A stretch of DNA of 64,000 nucleotides from Trichobilharzia szidati (taxonomy: Eukaryota; Platyhelminthes; Trematoda; Strigeidida; Schistosomatidae), in contig OX235271.1 of NCBI GenBank assembly GCA_944472155.2, forward strand, positions 106,777,256 to 106,841,255, read 5' to 3'. A program made the translations under genes and the position numbers. The notes under the pieces are model-generated. The model ran no database searches. It saw only the letters and a program-made list of their open reading frames with translations, and was not told the DNA's origin. Below are positions 11,386-23,559 of the stretch, in pieces. Within the stretch, counting starts at the first letter, position 1. Each line of letters begins with the position of its first letter.

Positions 11386-14300
11386 ATCACGGTAATTACC
11401 CGATTATCCTTGATCTCACTGATTTTTTTAACTCTCCATAGCTCATGTATTATTCTTGACCTCATATGTGATATCAGATTAGCCTACGTTTTCATGTTCA
11501 TCCTGATTACAACTCATGCATTAGACTATTTATCACATTACGTAACTCTAACATCCTTATCTTACTCCCTTTGTGAACTGATTAATATTCACAAATATAC
11601 AAAAACCTTTGACAATTCATTACTTTTGTTACTATTATCTTTTGTGAAAAAAGTGTACAGAGATGCAGGTGTACAGCTAAGGCAAAATCAATTCTCCGAA
11701 AACAGCTTTTTCGTTAAGCTATATGTTTCATTTTATTTCATCATTGCCTGGATGGAAATTATTCATGCGTTTTGAAATCATTCTAAATTATGCCTATCTT
11801 ATGAAATGTGTGTTTTTGACTTCATATCTAAATATAATGTTCACGTTTTTTTCAAAAACTCAAATATATTCTTGCAACTTTCTTTCTGTATAAGCTTACT
11901 GATGCCTGTAATTTTATTCTTTCAACTCTTCATGTTTCCAGTTACGTGAACATTTTTGTTTATTGGTATTAAAATTGTTTTAAGGTGTAGTTAAGCGACA
12001 AGCCCGCCAAAAATAAAACATTATATTATCTTTGACAACAATGAACAATAAAATGGCCAGAAGTAACAATTTAATAAGCAGCTTAAGCGTTACCTCAAAA
12101 ATTTTGAATTTCAGAGTAAATACAGAGTACAGTTGGAATATTTAAATAAATGACGATACTAAGAGTCCACTGAATATAATTCATTATCTGGAAACTACAC
12201 AATCTTAGGTGAAATTTTGCAATGTGTTCATTTGAAAATACTTAAATATTCAGATCACAGTATGCAATGTGATTTAAACTATAATTGGCAATCAAGCAAA
12301 TAAGAAAAGTAGTAACTATTCGCTTTAATGAACAGCACATACCATCTTGGTAAGATTACAATGAAACATGTAAGCAGATAAGGTTAACAGAAATAGAACT
12401 GGTTCACAAAGCAAACAGTATCAATGCTTTGAATAGTAGTCACTACTGTAACACCAGGCGGTATGAGAATTTAAATTCAGTTTAACTTCGTGCGCAATCT
12501 CATTACAGTAGAAGGAATAAATTTGACATGCAAATACTGAATAAGAAAGAGTTGACTGTACAAATACTTTTGCTCCATTGTTAAGCAACTTTTTATTGAA
12601 TAGGTTTATAGGCAGTAAGCTGTAAAAATGCATAAGTTTCATAATCGCCTTTTCGATATAACTAAGTAACTGTACAACTAATCTCTTCAAAGTAAGTCAG
12701 TCAATTTATTCCAAGACTGTGCATCTATTAGAAGGATTCATTTACCTTATTGTGTGTTGGTATTATCCTCAAATCTTTCTAAAAAAAATAGCAAGTATTT
12801 AGTTATTAGTTAATTATTGTTACTGAAATGTACTTGATTTACTTAGAAGCTTGTCTTTCTTTCTTCAAATTTGTTCATCTTTTATTTGTTTTCTGAATTT
12901 TTTCACAATATCGCTTATTTAATTTTTCTTATTTCCATTGAAAAACATATTTGTTTGACCTTAGTTGTACCTTTACTGTCACAGAAAATATTAGTAATCA
13001 CAGAAGGCAGGTAAAATCGTTTAACCCGCTTATTCAGTAGTAATGTACAACTTTTTCAGATTAGCTTTCAGTCCGTTAATTTTAAACAACTATGTAAGTA
13101 TACAACAGTTGGTGTGAATTCATTTTATTTTGCTTTTTTTAAGAGTAAATTGATTATTTATTTTGTTGTAAATTTAACACTTTAAAATTTCCGAATCAGA
13201 AGGATGAAACAGATCTTTCATTAAAAGCATCCTCTTTCACACGTGATCATGATTAGAAACTAACTTCGAGTTAATAAAAAAAGCAATACTCATGAATGTG
13301 TCTGATTATAGTTTAAAGAGTTAGTTAGACGAACACACAATTATTTCTACACTATAACCAAACTGATTATTACCCATAAAATGTAGAAAACATAAATTTC
13401 ATTTTAAACTTTTTGCAATTAAACCGTCAGATTTTTGAGTATATGAAAATTACGTCATGCAGATATTTACCAGTCAGTATAAATTGATTCATCAATAAAT
13501 TCATTCAACAAACTTCTGCCTGTACATAGTCTATTTTTAAAACTGCCATTCACTGCCTATCTCATATGAGGATGAGAGAATTTGATAATAAATTTAAGAG
13601 CAGCGAAAAAAAAGCTTTATGACGTCATAAATTAAACAATAGGCATAATCATGCTGTTTTCCAATGTTTCCCTACTGTGTGTTAGTCAAAACGATTTTCA
13701 AATATCATGGATTACTAACTCCCAGGTTTTCCAATGATTCTCTAACCAATGTCAGTTCATGATGAAATAATATCTCTGAAAACCAACACTTGAATATCCA
13801 TTTGATTTTTAGTGAGTGAGAAAGTTAAGTCAAACTTAGTAGAGCAATACTGAATTGTATTTGGTAATGTTGTATTCTTGGAACTGAATGGTTTCACTGA
13901 ACAGCTTTCCTTGTCTTTATAGATAAAACCTTCAGCACTGATGGTTTCGTCTTGAAGGATAATGAAAGCTTCGAATTTAAGTCATCCAGCTAAGAGAACA
14001 CAAACTATAAAATCTTTCGCATTATTTCACAGTTGAATTTATGTTGACAGATCTTGTTGATGAGAGCAATTTTAGAAAATCAAACAGTACAGCATTAGAA
14101 AATAACAATATTAAGGATTGATAAAACTATCTGACCTTCTATGTTAACCACAGAATCACATTTGTCAGGAAAATGGATGATATGACTCAGTTTGAAATGA
14201 CTAACATTTTGTTTACTGTCTTTGGAGCTGAAAGCTGGCTAGAATATAAACAATCAAGCCTAATTTTCAAAAGCTATTTTTTGACTAATCTGGTTTAAGC

Positions 14301-15104
14301 ATTCATCAGAAATTTTGCTTGAGGCCTGGTCCATTTTTATTTCAAACAATCATACCTGGTAAGCATTTGTTTCAAAAAATTACGGAAGTTCTCAGTCCAC
14401 TTTAATGAAGCCTTCAGAACGTGTATATGCAAAAGGGGATGCAAGTGTGTCTGATGTTTATTTGTTCAATGTCGAAATTTCGGATACATTGGAATTCCGT
14501 ATTTGTCTGGATGTATTTTTTATTGCACAGCTGTGACCAATAATACCTGATTCTGTCATATAACTCCCATTCTTATGACATAATGATCTCTTGATCATAT
14601 TCCAAGAGTTAATATACAATACAGATCAAAATCCCATAAGAAACAGTATTACGGTACAAGTACAAGGTCGAATAATGGTCCGTTGGTTAGGAGCATCATT
14701 ATAAAACAGGTAGTCATCAAGAAAGTAAGATGTGGATAAAATGTAAGTAAACAAATAAGTCACATGCTAATCAACATATAATGAACAAAATACAAGTTTT
14801 AGGAGGCGAGTTACAATCAGTGGTGCGACAAAAATATGAATACTACAAAAATATAAAAACAATTGGGTGACTGACAAATAATAAATTTAATGATCAAATA
14901 ATGGTCATATAGTGAACTGTAATCAAACAAGATAAGTTTAGTGGAAATCCAAACGGTGGCTAGTAATAATAATGAAGTAAACTAGATGAAATGGAGTAAG
15001 AAGAGCAACATGAGACATGAAAATACCAGACAGTAGGCCAGGGTAAACAAAGAGGATGAATGTACTGTTTTGTTTAAGTCAACTTTTGTTCTTTCCGTTG
15101 GTGG
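11386..15104. other. Long gene-free AT-rich stretch
   Basis: No host gene supported. The open frame at 11410-11775 is rich in Leu/Ile/Phe from AT-rich DNA behind a PLE relic; I see no start context, splice signal or family motif to support it. The minus frame at 12421-12690 is likewise unsupported. Confidence 0.4.
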
Positions 15105-15550
15105 AAAGTACCGAAATATTCAGCTCCCGTTGATATATCGTCTCCTGAACGATGTCTGGGGATCAATATGATGTTATCTAGTGGGTGGTGATTAACAGTG
15201 ATATTCAGGATACACATTTCGTCCTCTTTGAGACTGGTCATCTGGATGTGCTTGCATTTGCCGGTGAGTTCTACTCTTCCTATAAAAACTCAAACCTAGT
15301 ACCCTACATTTCAAACAGCGGAGCTTTACCCATTAGACCACTCGGGTCACACAAACCACCTCTTGTGAAATAACAGTAAGTTACAATTTTGTCTGGGCCA
15401 ATTCGTGTTCTCCTTGTTAATTGATTAGACCAAAATGTTTCGGCTTTTGATGGACACTACTGCTCACTGGGGATTTCAATTACATCCAGATGACGAGCCT
15501 TGAAAAGGAAGAAATGCACATTCTGGATTCTACTGCTAGTCACCATCAGC
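15105..15550. repeat. Foldback (inverted-arm) repeat, copy 2
   Basis: Arms at about 15184-15257 and 15471-15550 are imperfect reverse complements. Both, read toward the element's centre, share GTGA(C/T)TA(G/A)CAGTA-like starts and a CATTTCGTCCTC / CATTTCTTCCTT block. The leader at 15105-15150 matches that of copy 1 (964-1005) and a related segment lies again at 15425-15465. In arm 1 (minus) GACGA and GAAATG surround a small stem as in a hammerhead core, but the conserved C of GAAAC is T. The centre (15260-15420) has no coding sign. Confidence 0.6.
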
Positions 15551-16540
15551 AAATTGATATCAGGATGAATATATTTTCGCTGCACACACAAGCTGGGTTT
15601 CTTGTCGTTGATCACTCCAGCTTCATCTATGGCTGAAAGACGTTATAGCGTGCCTTCAAGCATGTTTTTTAGCATTCAGCGTACGACAGTAAATAAACCA
15701 TCCATTATGATCCAGTGTCCCCATGCACAGAAATAACAAAAGATATCAGTATTTATTGATTTAATTACTCTTACCGAACCAAACTGGTACATGTTCATGA
15801 GTAGGTAAAAGTAAATTCCTCTGAATGCGGCCTATATAATAAATTATAAATAAAGACGAAGACAAGATTGAGATCAGAACCTTTGCAACCAAGAAACTTC
15901 AGCATTTAAAGCTCCTTTGAATCACCGTTTCTAAAGCAATCTCAAAATGATACTTATATTAATAAGTGAGACTCATACAGTACATAACTGAATTTGAATG
16001 AAATTACTATGGAAACAAATATAAACAATTCGTGTTTCTTCAGCATACTATGCAGTTAAATTCAAAATAGTACATGGAATAAATTTGCCAAAACACATGC
16101 TAGAACAGGTTTTCTTAGATCGATACATAGGTATGTACCAAAATAGCTGGTTTTAATGTGATCTTCATCATAAGGTATACCCTCTCACACATACAGATGG
16201 TGAGTATCACACAGGAAAGGCAAAAATAGTTAACAGACAAAGCGATGACATCATATATTCCAAAAGACTATTACAGTCATTAAAGTAGGTACACATCAGA
16301 AAACAAAACAGTGTATATGGATTTTGGTTAACTTGATTCACTGAATAATTATTATGTGGGCGCCAAACAAAAGGCATAGTTATGCACAATCAGTGTATGT
16401 TTCAGAAAAACGTGAACTTTAGATAAGCAGTATATAAATGTTACAGCTGGTAGAAATTATATAGCCTCATCGTTAGTTCCTGTCCTTGTTTAGGTTTCTA
16501 TCGTGGACTCAGGTGAGATTCATATTCCAATAATCACTGA
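15551..16540. other. Gene-free sequence up to the duplication start
   Basis: Nothing recognised. Homology to unit 2 begins at 16541 (GAGTAACACAAAACCATGC) and is absent just upstream. Confidence 0.5.
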
Positions 16541-16864
16541 GTAACACAAAACCATGCACACTTTGATATGAAAACCATGTACTAATGGCTTGGAAAAGTA
16601 TAGTGTTAAAGTTACAGTACACCTAAACGACTTAAGATGTATTCACTGTATTTTAAGAAAAGAATGTGTGAAATATCCCGAGATTACTTTGAATTAGAAA
16701 ATGAATGCAAGCGATATGGTGAAGAGACTATTTTCAACGAATTTATCATCAAGCCGTATACTTGTAAGTATATAATTGATTTTATTTTTCTGACATAATA
16801 ATGTGAGCTGCAACGAAATATTCCTGATTATAATCATATTTAGACATCAAGGAGAATACGCTTC

Positions 16865-18113
16865 AAATATGTGTAAAAGTTGGGCACTGTGGTAGTAAGT
16901 AATTCCATACTAGTTTGTTTACTAGATGTATCACACAGTGAAACAGTATTATTTACTGGATGACACTGTTTCGAACAAAATTTATTGTTCATAATCATAT
17001 CAGTTATAATCACACGACTTCGAAACTTGAGTTTTGTAGTTTTCTTTGTCCTCTCCTACTTGTCGTAGAGGTAGTAGAATTTTCCAGATATTTGGGACTG
17101 CAGTGTAAAAAGGAAAGAAGATGGGAAGTTAAACACTAGTGTTTACAGGAAACCCACACATTCAAACAGATATTTGGACTTCCGATCATCCCATTCTATG
17201 TCAGTAAAAATAGGATTGGTGAAATGTTTAAGTGACAGAGCACAAAAACTAAGTAGTACCAAGGAAAATCTAAGACAGGAAGTGATACATATAAGAGAAG
17301 CCTTGAAACTTAATAATTACCCGGATAAATTAGTCAGGAAATATGTAGGGAAATGTAAAAATAAAATAAATAATGGTAATAGTGATAGTGATAATAATAA
17401 TAATATTAATGATGACATGTATGTCAAACATGAGCAAGACAACACCAACAATAAGGAATCTAAATTATCAGTAGTAATTCCATACAAGGAAGGAACCTCG
17501 GAAACCTTACGCAGAATTCTTAACAAGGCAGGAATAATAGTGACATTCAAACCCACAAAGTCAATTAGAAACAAGCCTTGTTGGTTAAACGATCCTGTAG
17601 AGCCTTTTAAACAAAACAATTTAGTTTATCTAATACCCTGCAATGATTGTCAGGTCAAATACTGGGGCAGTCAGACTACCCGAACATAAAAACCCAGCAA
17701 AATCTAGATTGGTTGACCCGAATAAGATAAGAAATCTAGAGAATAGTTCAGCTATAGCACTACATGCAATTGCACACAACCATACAATGGGATGGGATAG
17801 GATGACAGATTTTAAATCTAATGTCACAGGGTGGAGGGAGAGATTGATAGCAGAAGCTTTGTTTATCGAATCAACTGCAAATACATGTAATAGAAATGAT
17901 TCAACATCTGTCCCAGATATCTGAAAAATTCTACTACCCCTATGACAAATAGAAGAGGACAAATAAAACTACAAAACTCAAGTTTCGAAGTCGTGTGACT
18001 ATTACTGATATGATTATGAACAATAAATTTTGTTCGAAACAGTGTCATCCAGTAAATAATACTGTTTCACTGTGTGATACATCTAATAAACCAACTAATA
18101 GAGAATACGCTTC
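16865..18113 (+). mobile_element. PLE (subfamily 1) insertion with inverted ends and TSD
   Basis: A 1.25-kb insertion flanked by the 13-bp target-site duplication GAGAATACGCTTC (16852-16864 and 18101-18113). Unit 2 has the empty site with one copy (41096-41108). Inside, from about 17098, is the end of a PLE polyprotein: KLNTSVYRKPTHSNRYLDF, then LSVVIPYKEGTSETLRRIL, and the GIY-YIG core LVYLIPCNDCQVKYWGSQTT, where a frameshift and the change of YVGQT to YWGSQT break it; it resumes at 17678 with RLPEHKNPAKSRLVDPNKIR and ALHAIAHNHTMGWDR, ending near 17924. RT is missing (5'-truncated). The terminal segment 17917-18090 is repeated as an inverted copy at 16905-17092, so the element has inverted ends. 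A short Asn/Asp-rich low-complexity stretch at 17380-17420 lies in the linker. Confidence 0.88.
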
Positions 18114-18907
18114 TATGAGTTCAAAAATGGAAAGCATTCGCCAAAAGGCAACAGTCCATTATAAGAAGAAAATGGGTTTAGTACGGAAATCACTGATACA
18201 GAAGACTGGTACATGAAGAATACAGGTAATTTGATCAGAGACAATAGTATGCACCAACAGCCCACGAAAAATCCTGACCAAACATTGGACAATAAAATCA
18301 AAACTCATGAAATCAGGATAAATTACAGAATAAGATCAGTGGTGAATGAAATCCAGCGGACCCGTTTTACCATGATTCTACGCTTTATCTAAATTACGTA
18401 AACCAGATATTCCCCTACAACCAATCAAAAAACCTTTCCAATCATTTGAATATCCTACAGAATCACAAAATTATTCTATCGATTTGCCAACCCGATTTTT
18501 CGAAGAAATCAAAATCATTAAGGGAAACAATAATGAAATCATGGTACTCTCTGAAGGCACAACATTGTACACATCATTTGGACTAAACCTGGCAGAAGTT
18601 ACTAGATGGATACCCTATAGTAATGAACACACAAAAGATAATGTTCCAGTTGGATGGAGCATACAGATATGTGTCTCGTAACATATTTTTAATTCAGTGA
18701 ACAAATACACGAACAGATATGAGGAACACCAACAAGCTCACCCATTTCAAGACTAACTGCTGAGGCTGTTATGCAACGACTGGAAACATGGTGTAGACGC
18801 CATATTTGTCATAAGTAGAAATAATTTAGAATATACTCACAAATTATTCGACAAAGTGTTTTCAAACATCTCATTCACAGGAAAAGAATTAAACAATAAA
18901 ATTTCTT

Positions 18908-19177
18908 ACAGGATTTCATCATGAGCTGACATCGATTAGAGAACCACTGGAAAACCTGGAAGTACTGGACAGATGTTTCGTCCAAGTTTGGGACTCCTCA
19001 GCATTGTGCGCCCACCACAAGGGTTCAAACCCAGGACCTTCTGGTTACAAGGCGAGCTCGTAGACCATTCATCCATTGGGACCCGATCTAATGGCCAATC
19101 CATGAATTCCAATTCATGACATGGCGTGACCATTAGCCAATGTCTTCGGCGAGTATTTGTCCTCACACCAATACCTA
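18908..19177 (-). mobile_element. SM-alpha-like hammerhead SINE with TSD
   Basis: A 270-bp insertion on the minus strand inside the PLE relic, flanked by AATAAAATTTCTT (18895-18907 and 19178-19190). tRNA-like head: GGTCTACGAGCTCGCC (box A region) and GGGTTTGAACCC (box B region). Then a hammerhead core: CTGAGGA (fits CUGANGA, + strand 18995-19001), stem II GTCC/GGAC, and GAAAC (18975-18979). Then the body CCAGTGGTTCTCTAATC. The core and stem II are intact; stems I and III were not evaluated in detail. The same insertion exists in unit 2, so it predates the duplication. Confidence 0.9.
18975..19001 (-). ncRNA. Hammerhead ribozyme core in SINE
   Basis: Minus strand: CTGAGGA, stem-loop GTCCCAAACTTGGAC, GAAAC. 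All invariant core positions (C-U-G-A-N-G-A and G-A-A-A) are present and stem II pairs over 4 bp. This is the best-preserved core of the six SINE copies in the window. Confidence 0.75.
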
Positions 19178-19525
19178 AATAAAATTTCTTCCTTGGATGT
19201 CATGCTCAAGGGACTGTATACGGGTATAAAGGAAGTCAACACGCACAAACCAACTACTCATCAACAACTGTTGCATTTCAGTCCTGAGGAGAATAAAGAA
19301 GAAATATAACTGTCTTCAAGAAAAGTGGACTCCCTCAGAGTTTTATCAAAAGCGTCTAAAATGGAATAAAACTATCAGCATTATTATCCGCATAAAACAT
19401 AAGAAAATTCATTCTACCACATATAAAGAATGATTTGAAATGATGTTTGGAATACTGAAACCAGCTGGAATGGATATTGCACACAAAACGACACAGTTAT
19501 TTCATTCACAAATACATTTAAACCA

Positions 19526-20899
19526 GAGGAGCCAATGCCATTAACCTAATAAATTGAACAGACTGTATGATAAGTGGAGCTGTGGCCAAAGCTTTAGCAA
19601 TACAGATGAGTCAGATACTCAGTGATTCCAACAGTTTATATATCTCCTTCTAACTTTAAGGGAAAAGGTTGTGGAGATGAGATAATTAAGCTTTCCGTTA
19701 TTGAGCTTCATATATAAACATAAAACTGTACAGCTTAATAACACATTTCTTGGGAAGAGTATCTTCACTGAGTTACTTAGTTTCATTTACTAAAATTCCC
19801 AATGGAAATGTTTTATAATTTGCATCAGACTATAAATGACAATGATTCCTCTTCCACCGATAATTTGATGTCCCTGACACTGTTTAGCAGTAATGAATTA
19901 GTTTCAAAATGCGATATTTGCATTCTAACCGACCAATAGCACCTTTTACATTACTGAATAATAATTAAATCGATAAGCCAAAGGTTTTGGACAGTAAATA
20001 CACCATTATTGAATCTATGATAATACGTGATCTGTACAGATTGCAGATAATAAGATCGTGTTTATTCACTACTGTTTTTACAGAATGAAATCATCTAGTC
20101 ACAGGACAATTCAAACATTCACTTACTTATTTCCAGATGACTTATCATAAGTGATACAAACATTAGGCAAGCTGCATTAAGATCAAAAATAGAGAGAGAG
20201 CTATACGCTTCAAAATTATTTCAGTAACTTCTGTTTGTTTGTTTTTTTTGTCTCACCTGAATTTTTCTCAACATCATGAACATGTTAGATAAAAGTACAG
20301 ATTATGACTAGGTGAACTAATGTTGTTTTTTTTCATTCAAGCGATATTGTAGGAGTGATTAATGTCACTAGAAACAGTTGCTGTATTGTTGATTTTGATG
20401 TCCAATGTCCAAAACAACCATTATTATACATAGATTATGAATTGGATGTATTATTTGCTTAATCTATGCAATGTATTTGCTCAAAATAAAACAGAATCAT
20501 TAATTTTCTCACCATGTACTTACTCTACAGCCAAGTAAAATGTTTTACTGACAACCTGGAACAAATGCAAATGAAGCTCTCAATCCGTCATACAGACTAT
20601 TATGTCGAATATGTGCATAACACGTTTGTCATTTGTGATTGTTTCAATAACCCATCCTAAATACAAAACCTAAAACGTGCTCATCGTAATATAAAGTTTA
20701 CACAAGGTGTATGAAAATGTTAACCGATTCCATTTTCTTAGTCCTGGTGTCTAATTTGACATAGATGGTAAGACTGTACGGTACATCGATAGGAAAGAGT
20801 CCTGAGAGACTATTCATCTGAATGGTGTAAGCTTCTTGCTCTATATGTTACAAAAACGAATTCGGGAGAAAACTGTTTAATGGTATAAGAAAGCTTTGA
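19526..20899. other. Gene-free part of block A
   Basis: No gene recognised. Present with small differences in unit 2 (42626-43999). It lies between the PLE subfamily 3 relic and the 3' flank of the subfamily 2 relic. Confidence 0.5.
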
Positions 20900-21690
20900 A
20901 CACAGAGAAATAAAATAAAAGATTATTCAGCAGAGAAAATTTCCTTTATCGAAGAAATCATCTTCAAAGGCTGTACAGTTGTATTTATATTTACCAGAAA
21001 CGTATAGTGGTCTATTATTGAGTGGTGACATAACTGATATAATTACTTGGAAGCGGCTTTATATGTAAAAATAAAAGTTGTAAGTTATGCAGTACTCAAC
21101 GGCACAAAGTTAGAAATTTGATAAGGTTAAGATTGTTTGTGACTGAGAAGAAGGTAGTTGAGTGTAAACATAACAAGTGTGAAGAGGGTTGAAAAATGTA
21201 CAAAAGGAAGATATGAAAGTGATAGCAGTGAGTTAATTATTAAAGCAAAAGCAAACTAAAAGTAAAATTAGATATTAAAAATCTAGAAAATAAAAAAATT
21301 ACAGAGAAAGACTAGTGAGGAGGTTAACACCATGATAGAATTAGAGACTGGACAGAATTTTTCTCCATACAGAGTTCGGGGTTGTATTGACGAATTGCCA
21401 ACGCCCCTGCCATACACAAACGCCGAAACCTGATGCCCTCTATACCATTTGGCCTCGCCTTGTAGATAATCTTGAAAGACGACTCTCTTGGAGCTACGTG
21501 GCTTGACTTCACCAACTGCTTAATAAATGAGCTAGTAATTGTCTTGCGTTATCCATGCCACGTAATGTTTCGAGATGCGTTTGGAAAGTGTGCGCTTTGT
21601 GCGGCCAATATAACTAGCTCCGCAGGAGCTTTCTATAATCTTGCAATTTTGTCTGCGTTTTTCTCTCTCACATTTGTGTGCACATGTTAA
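20900..21690 (-). pseudogene. PLE (subfamily 2) GIY-YIG relic, unit 1
   Basis: On the minus strand, GASYIGRTKRTLSKRISKHY (about 21625-21565) is a GIY-YIG endonuclease motif with its Tyr-Ile-Gly and following Arg. In a shifted frame follow VAPRESSFKIIYKARPNG and ALAIRQYNPELCMEKNSVQ (21515-21324), the C-terminus of this PLE group. Further on, to about 20900, is the element's 3' region with GAAGATGATTTCTTCG and TTTTCTCTGC, also seen at 60338-60470. RT is absent. Two frames are needed, so it is a pseudogene. Confidence 0.75.
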
Positions 21691-22002
21691 ACGCATATTT
21701 TGGTGAATGTGAATTATTTAAATTTTCATCTGAACACACGAATCCATGTGTAATTCCAAGTAGTTTCATGCACCAAATTATTCTGACAAATCTGCTTAGG
21801 AATCAAGAAAGTGAACATATGTACACATATGAGTTCAGTGTGCATTGATACTACTGCTTGGTACTTTTGAATATTGACAAGCACGATACATGACTACATC
21901 ACTGTTCCCTAACAGATTCATCAAATCCTACAATCGTTATCATAACAAAGCTGATTCATTGAAAACTACCCAGCACTCCATTCTCTGTCTGACATGTCTG
22001 AC

Positions 22003-22970
22003 ATATCATCCCGTAGAGCAACTGGAAGAGGTTTGTGCTAGCAACCTTACCATAGAAAATCAACTCAGTCACCACAGAAACCCCACCTTCTTTTACTTCG
22101 ATAAACCACTGTTTCATGCTCAACATGACCAGACCTAAATCTAGTGGGGAAGAGTGACATCGTCTACATGAAAGTGAAGAGAGTAATGGACAAGATCTAA
22201 CGAATACAGGGAGCAGTATCATAATTCCAATAGGTGATATGAATGCAAGCCAAACTAGGACCAGATAACACTGAGAGAAGAATCAATTGATAGATAGTGT
22301 GTTGATCAACAGGCATTCAGTGAAATGAATTAGAAGGTGGAATTGTGAGTGCCCTTCTGTGCGTCTAGTAATTTGGTGATCGATGGTAGTGTTGTGTACA
22401 AGCATAAGGATACGCACCTTATAAAATACAGAAAATCACGTACACTTAAACTGAAACTCAGGTAATGGGAGACACAAGATAAAGCAGACAAGCATATGTA
22501 GGTTCACGTCACTGTCTAGTTCATCAGTTGAGCTTGAAAGTCAAGTTAGAAACCTGCTACAGATAAACCGAATTTCAAAGGTACTCTTCGGAATAGAGCA
22601 ATTATTTTTATTATTATTGGATTGAAGTGAGGGAATTGAGGGACGAATCTTTATAGGACGCATCCCCAGGAGCCATTAGCAAATGGCCAGATACTTTAAC
22701 CGATATCACCGAACATTGGAGTAGAACAAAAACTCTCTGAAAAAACGTGGAAAGAAATGTGAATAGACATTTAGACAAGATTAAGAAGAGGAGGAGAAGA
22801 AGGAAGAGGATTAGGGGGAGACAATGCCAGAAATGCCTCTTCATGGACAAGTTGACAGTGATCGTGGAATGTCACCTAGAGGACTTCAGAATAAGTATAT
22901 AATGAACGCCAATGTAAAGCCGAAGCAATGTTTCATCCCATGGGTAGACGTTTTCCTGTTTATACTACTA
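22003..22970 (+). pseudogene. RTE-clade LINE endonuclease relic, unit 1
   Basis: Read through stops and shifts, it resembles the apurinic-type endonuclease of RTE LINEs: IPIGDMNASQT (compare the family GDFNAxxG), LINRHSV, and a late block matching ADVGSHHCLVHQLSLKVKLE in the unit 2 copy (family ADxGSDHxLV, with the catalytic His region). A purine-rich stretch (22780-22820) encodes an Arg/Lys-rich segment, KKRRRRRR-like. The RT domain is not reached. The exact limits are unclear; the relic starts at or near the A/B block joint. Confidence 0.6.
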
Positions 22971-23559
22971 GTTCTGCTTTGAACACGCACTCATCAGAAG
23001 CCACTCCTAACTTTGTGTACGAATCCCACAGGCATATTGTAGTGCAAATTCATTGAAAGAAAGCAAGAGGGAAAATTGAGCATCCACTGACCACCCTGAA
23101 CATATTCTAAAAATCTTGAGAATCAACTCTCGTAATTTCGTTCACCTTTATCAATAAGCAGAGAAATCCAACTTCACTTCTACTCGCCTTCCTGTCTTTA
23201 CCTACATAATCTTTGTCCCCTATGTATCTGGTTGAGAAGTCGCATTTTGTTGTTCTCAAGCCATTTACAGACATCATTAGAATCTTCATACAAACTGATG
23301 ATGGATATCTAGCCACTGCTCGTGTTACTCGTAGTGACTGTATCATCACATTCCACTCATTGCATCTCTCCCCAAACTACAATTATCGTGCCTAACGCCT
23401 GCTGAGTAGAATAGAATATGAATCTTCTTAGCTCATTGATACTGCGTATATTTCACGAAGTCTGCGGCTGAATAAGAAGGAGTCTGGCGATAAAATGTGC
23501 ACATCATATACTGCAAATATCCTAGTTCTTACTTCGTTGACAGTCACTAATTGTACACG
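22971..23559. other. Gene-free part of block B
   Basis: No gene recognised; short frames at 23107-23395 lack motifs and differ between the two units. Same in unit 2 (49241-49814). Confidence 0.45.

Larger units (their letters stand above)
18114..19525 (+). pseudogene. PLE (subfamily 3) RT relic, unit 1
   Basis: Conceptual reading with frameshifts gives PLE RT blocks in order: TKNPDQTLDNKIKTHEIR, GPVLP*FYALSKLRKPDIP (18355-18415, one stop), NEIMVLSEGTTLYTSFGLNL (18535-18590), then SSPISRLTAEAVMQRLE (about 18735-18785), and after the SINE at 18908-19177 it resumes with KISSLDVML and later MMFGILKPAGMDIAHKTTQL (about 19440-19500), the connection to the GIY-YIG domain. The RT catalytic box is unreadable. 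Reading the element as one is supported by the SINE's target-site duplication falling within its frame. The sequence between 16541 and 16864 is the start of the same relic. Confidence 0.75.

Noticed and set aside
11410..11775. 121-codon hydrophobic frame as a membrane protein gene
   Set aside because: It follows directly on a PLE relic, is AT-rich with Leu/Ile/Phe bias, and has no splice, poly(A) or family support.
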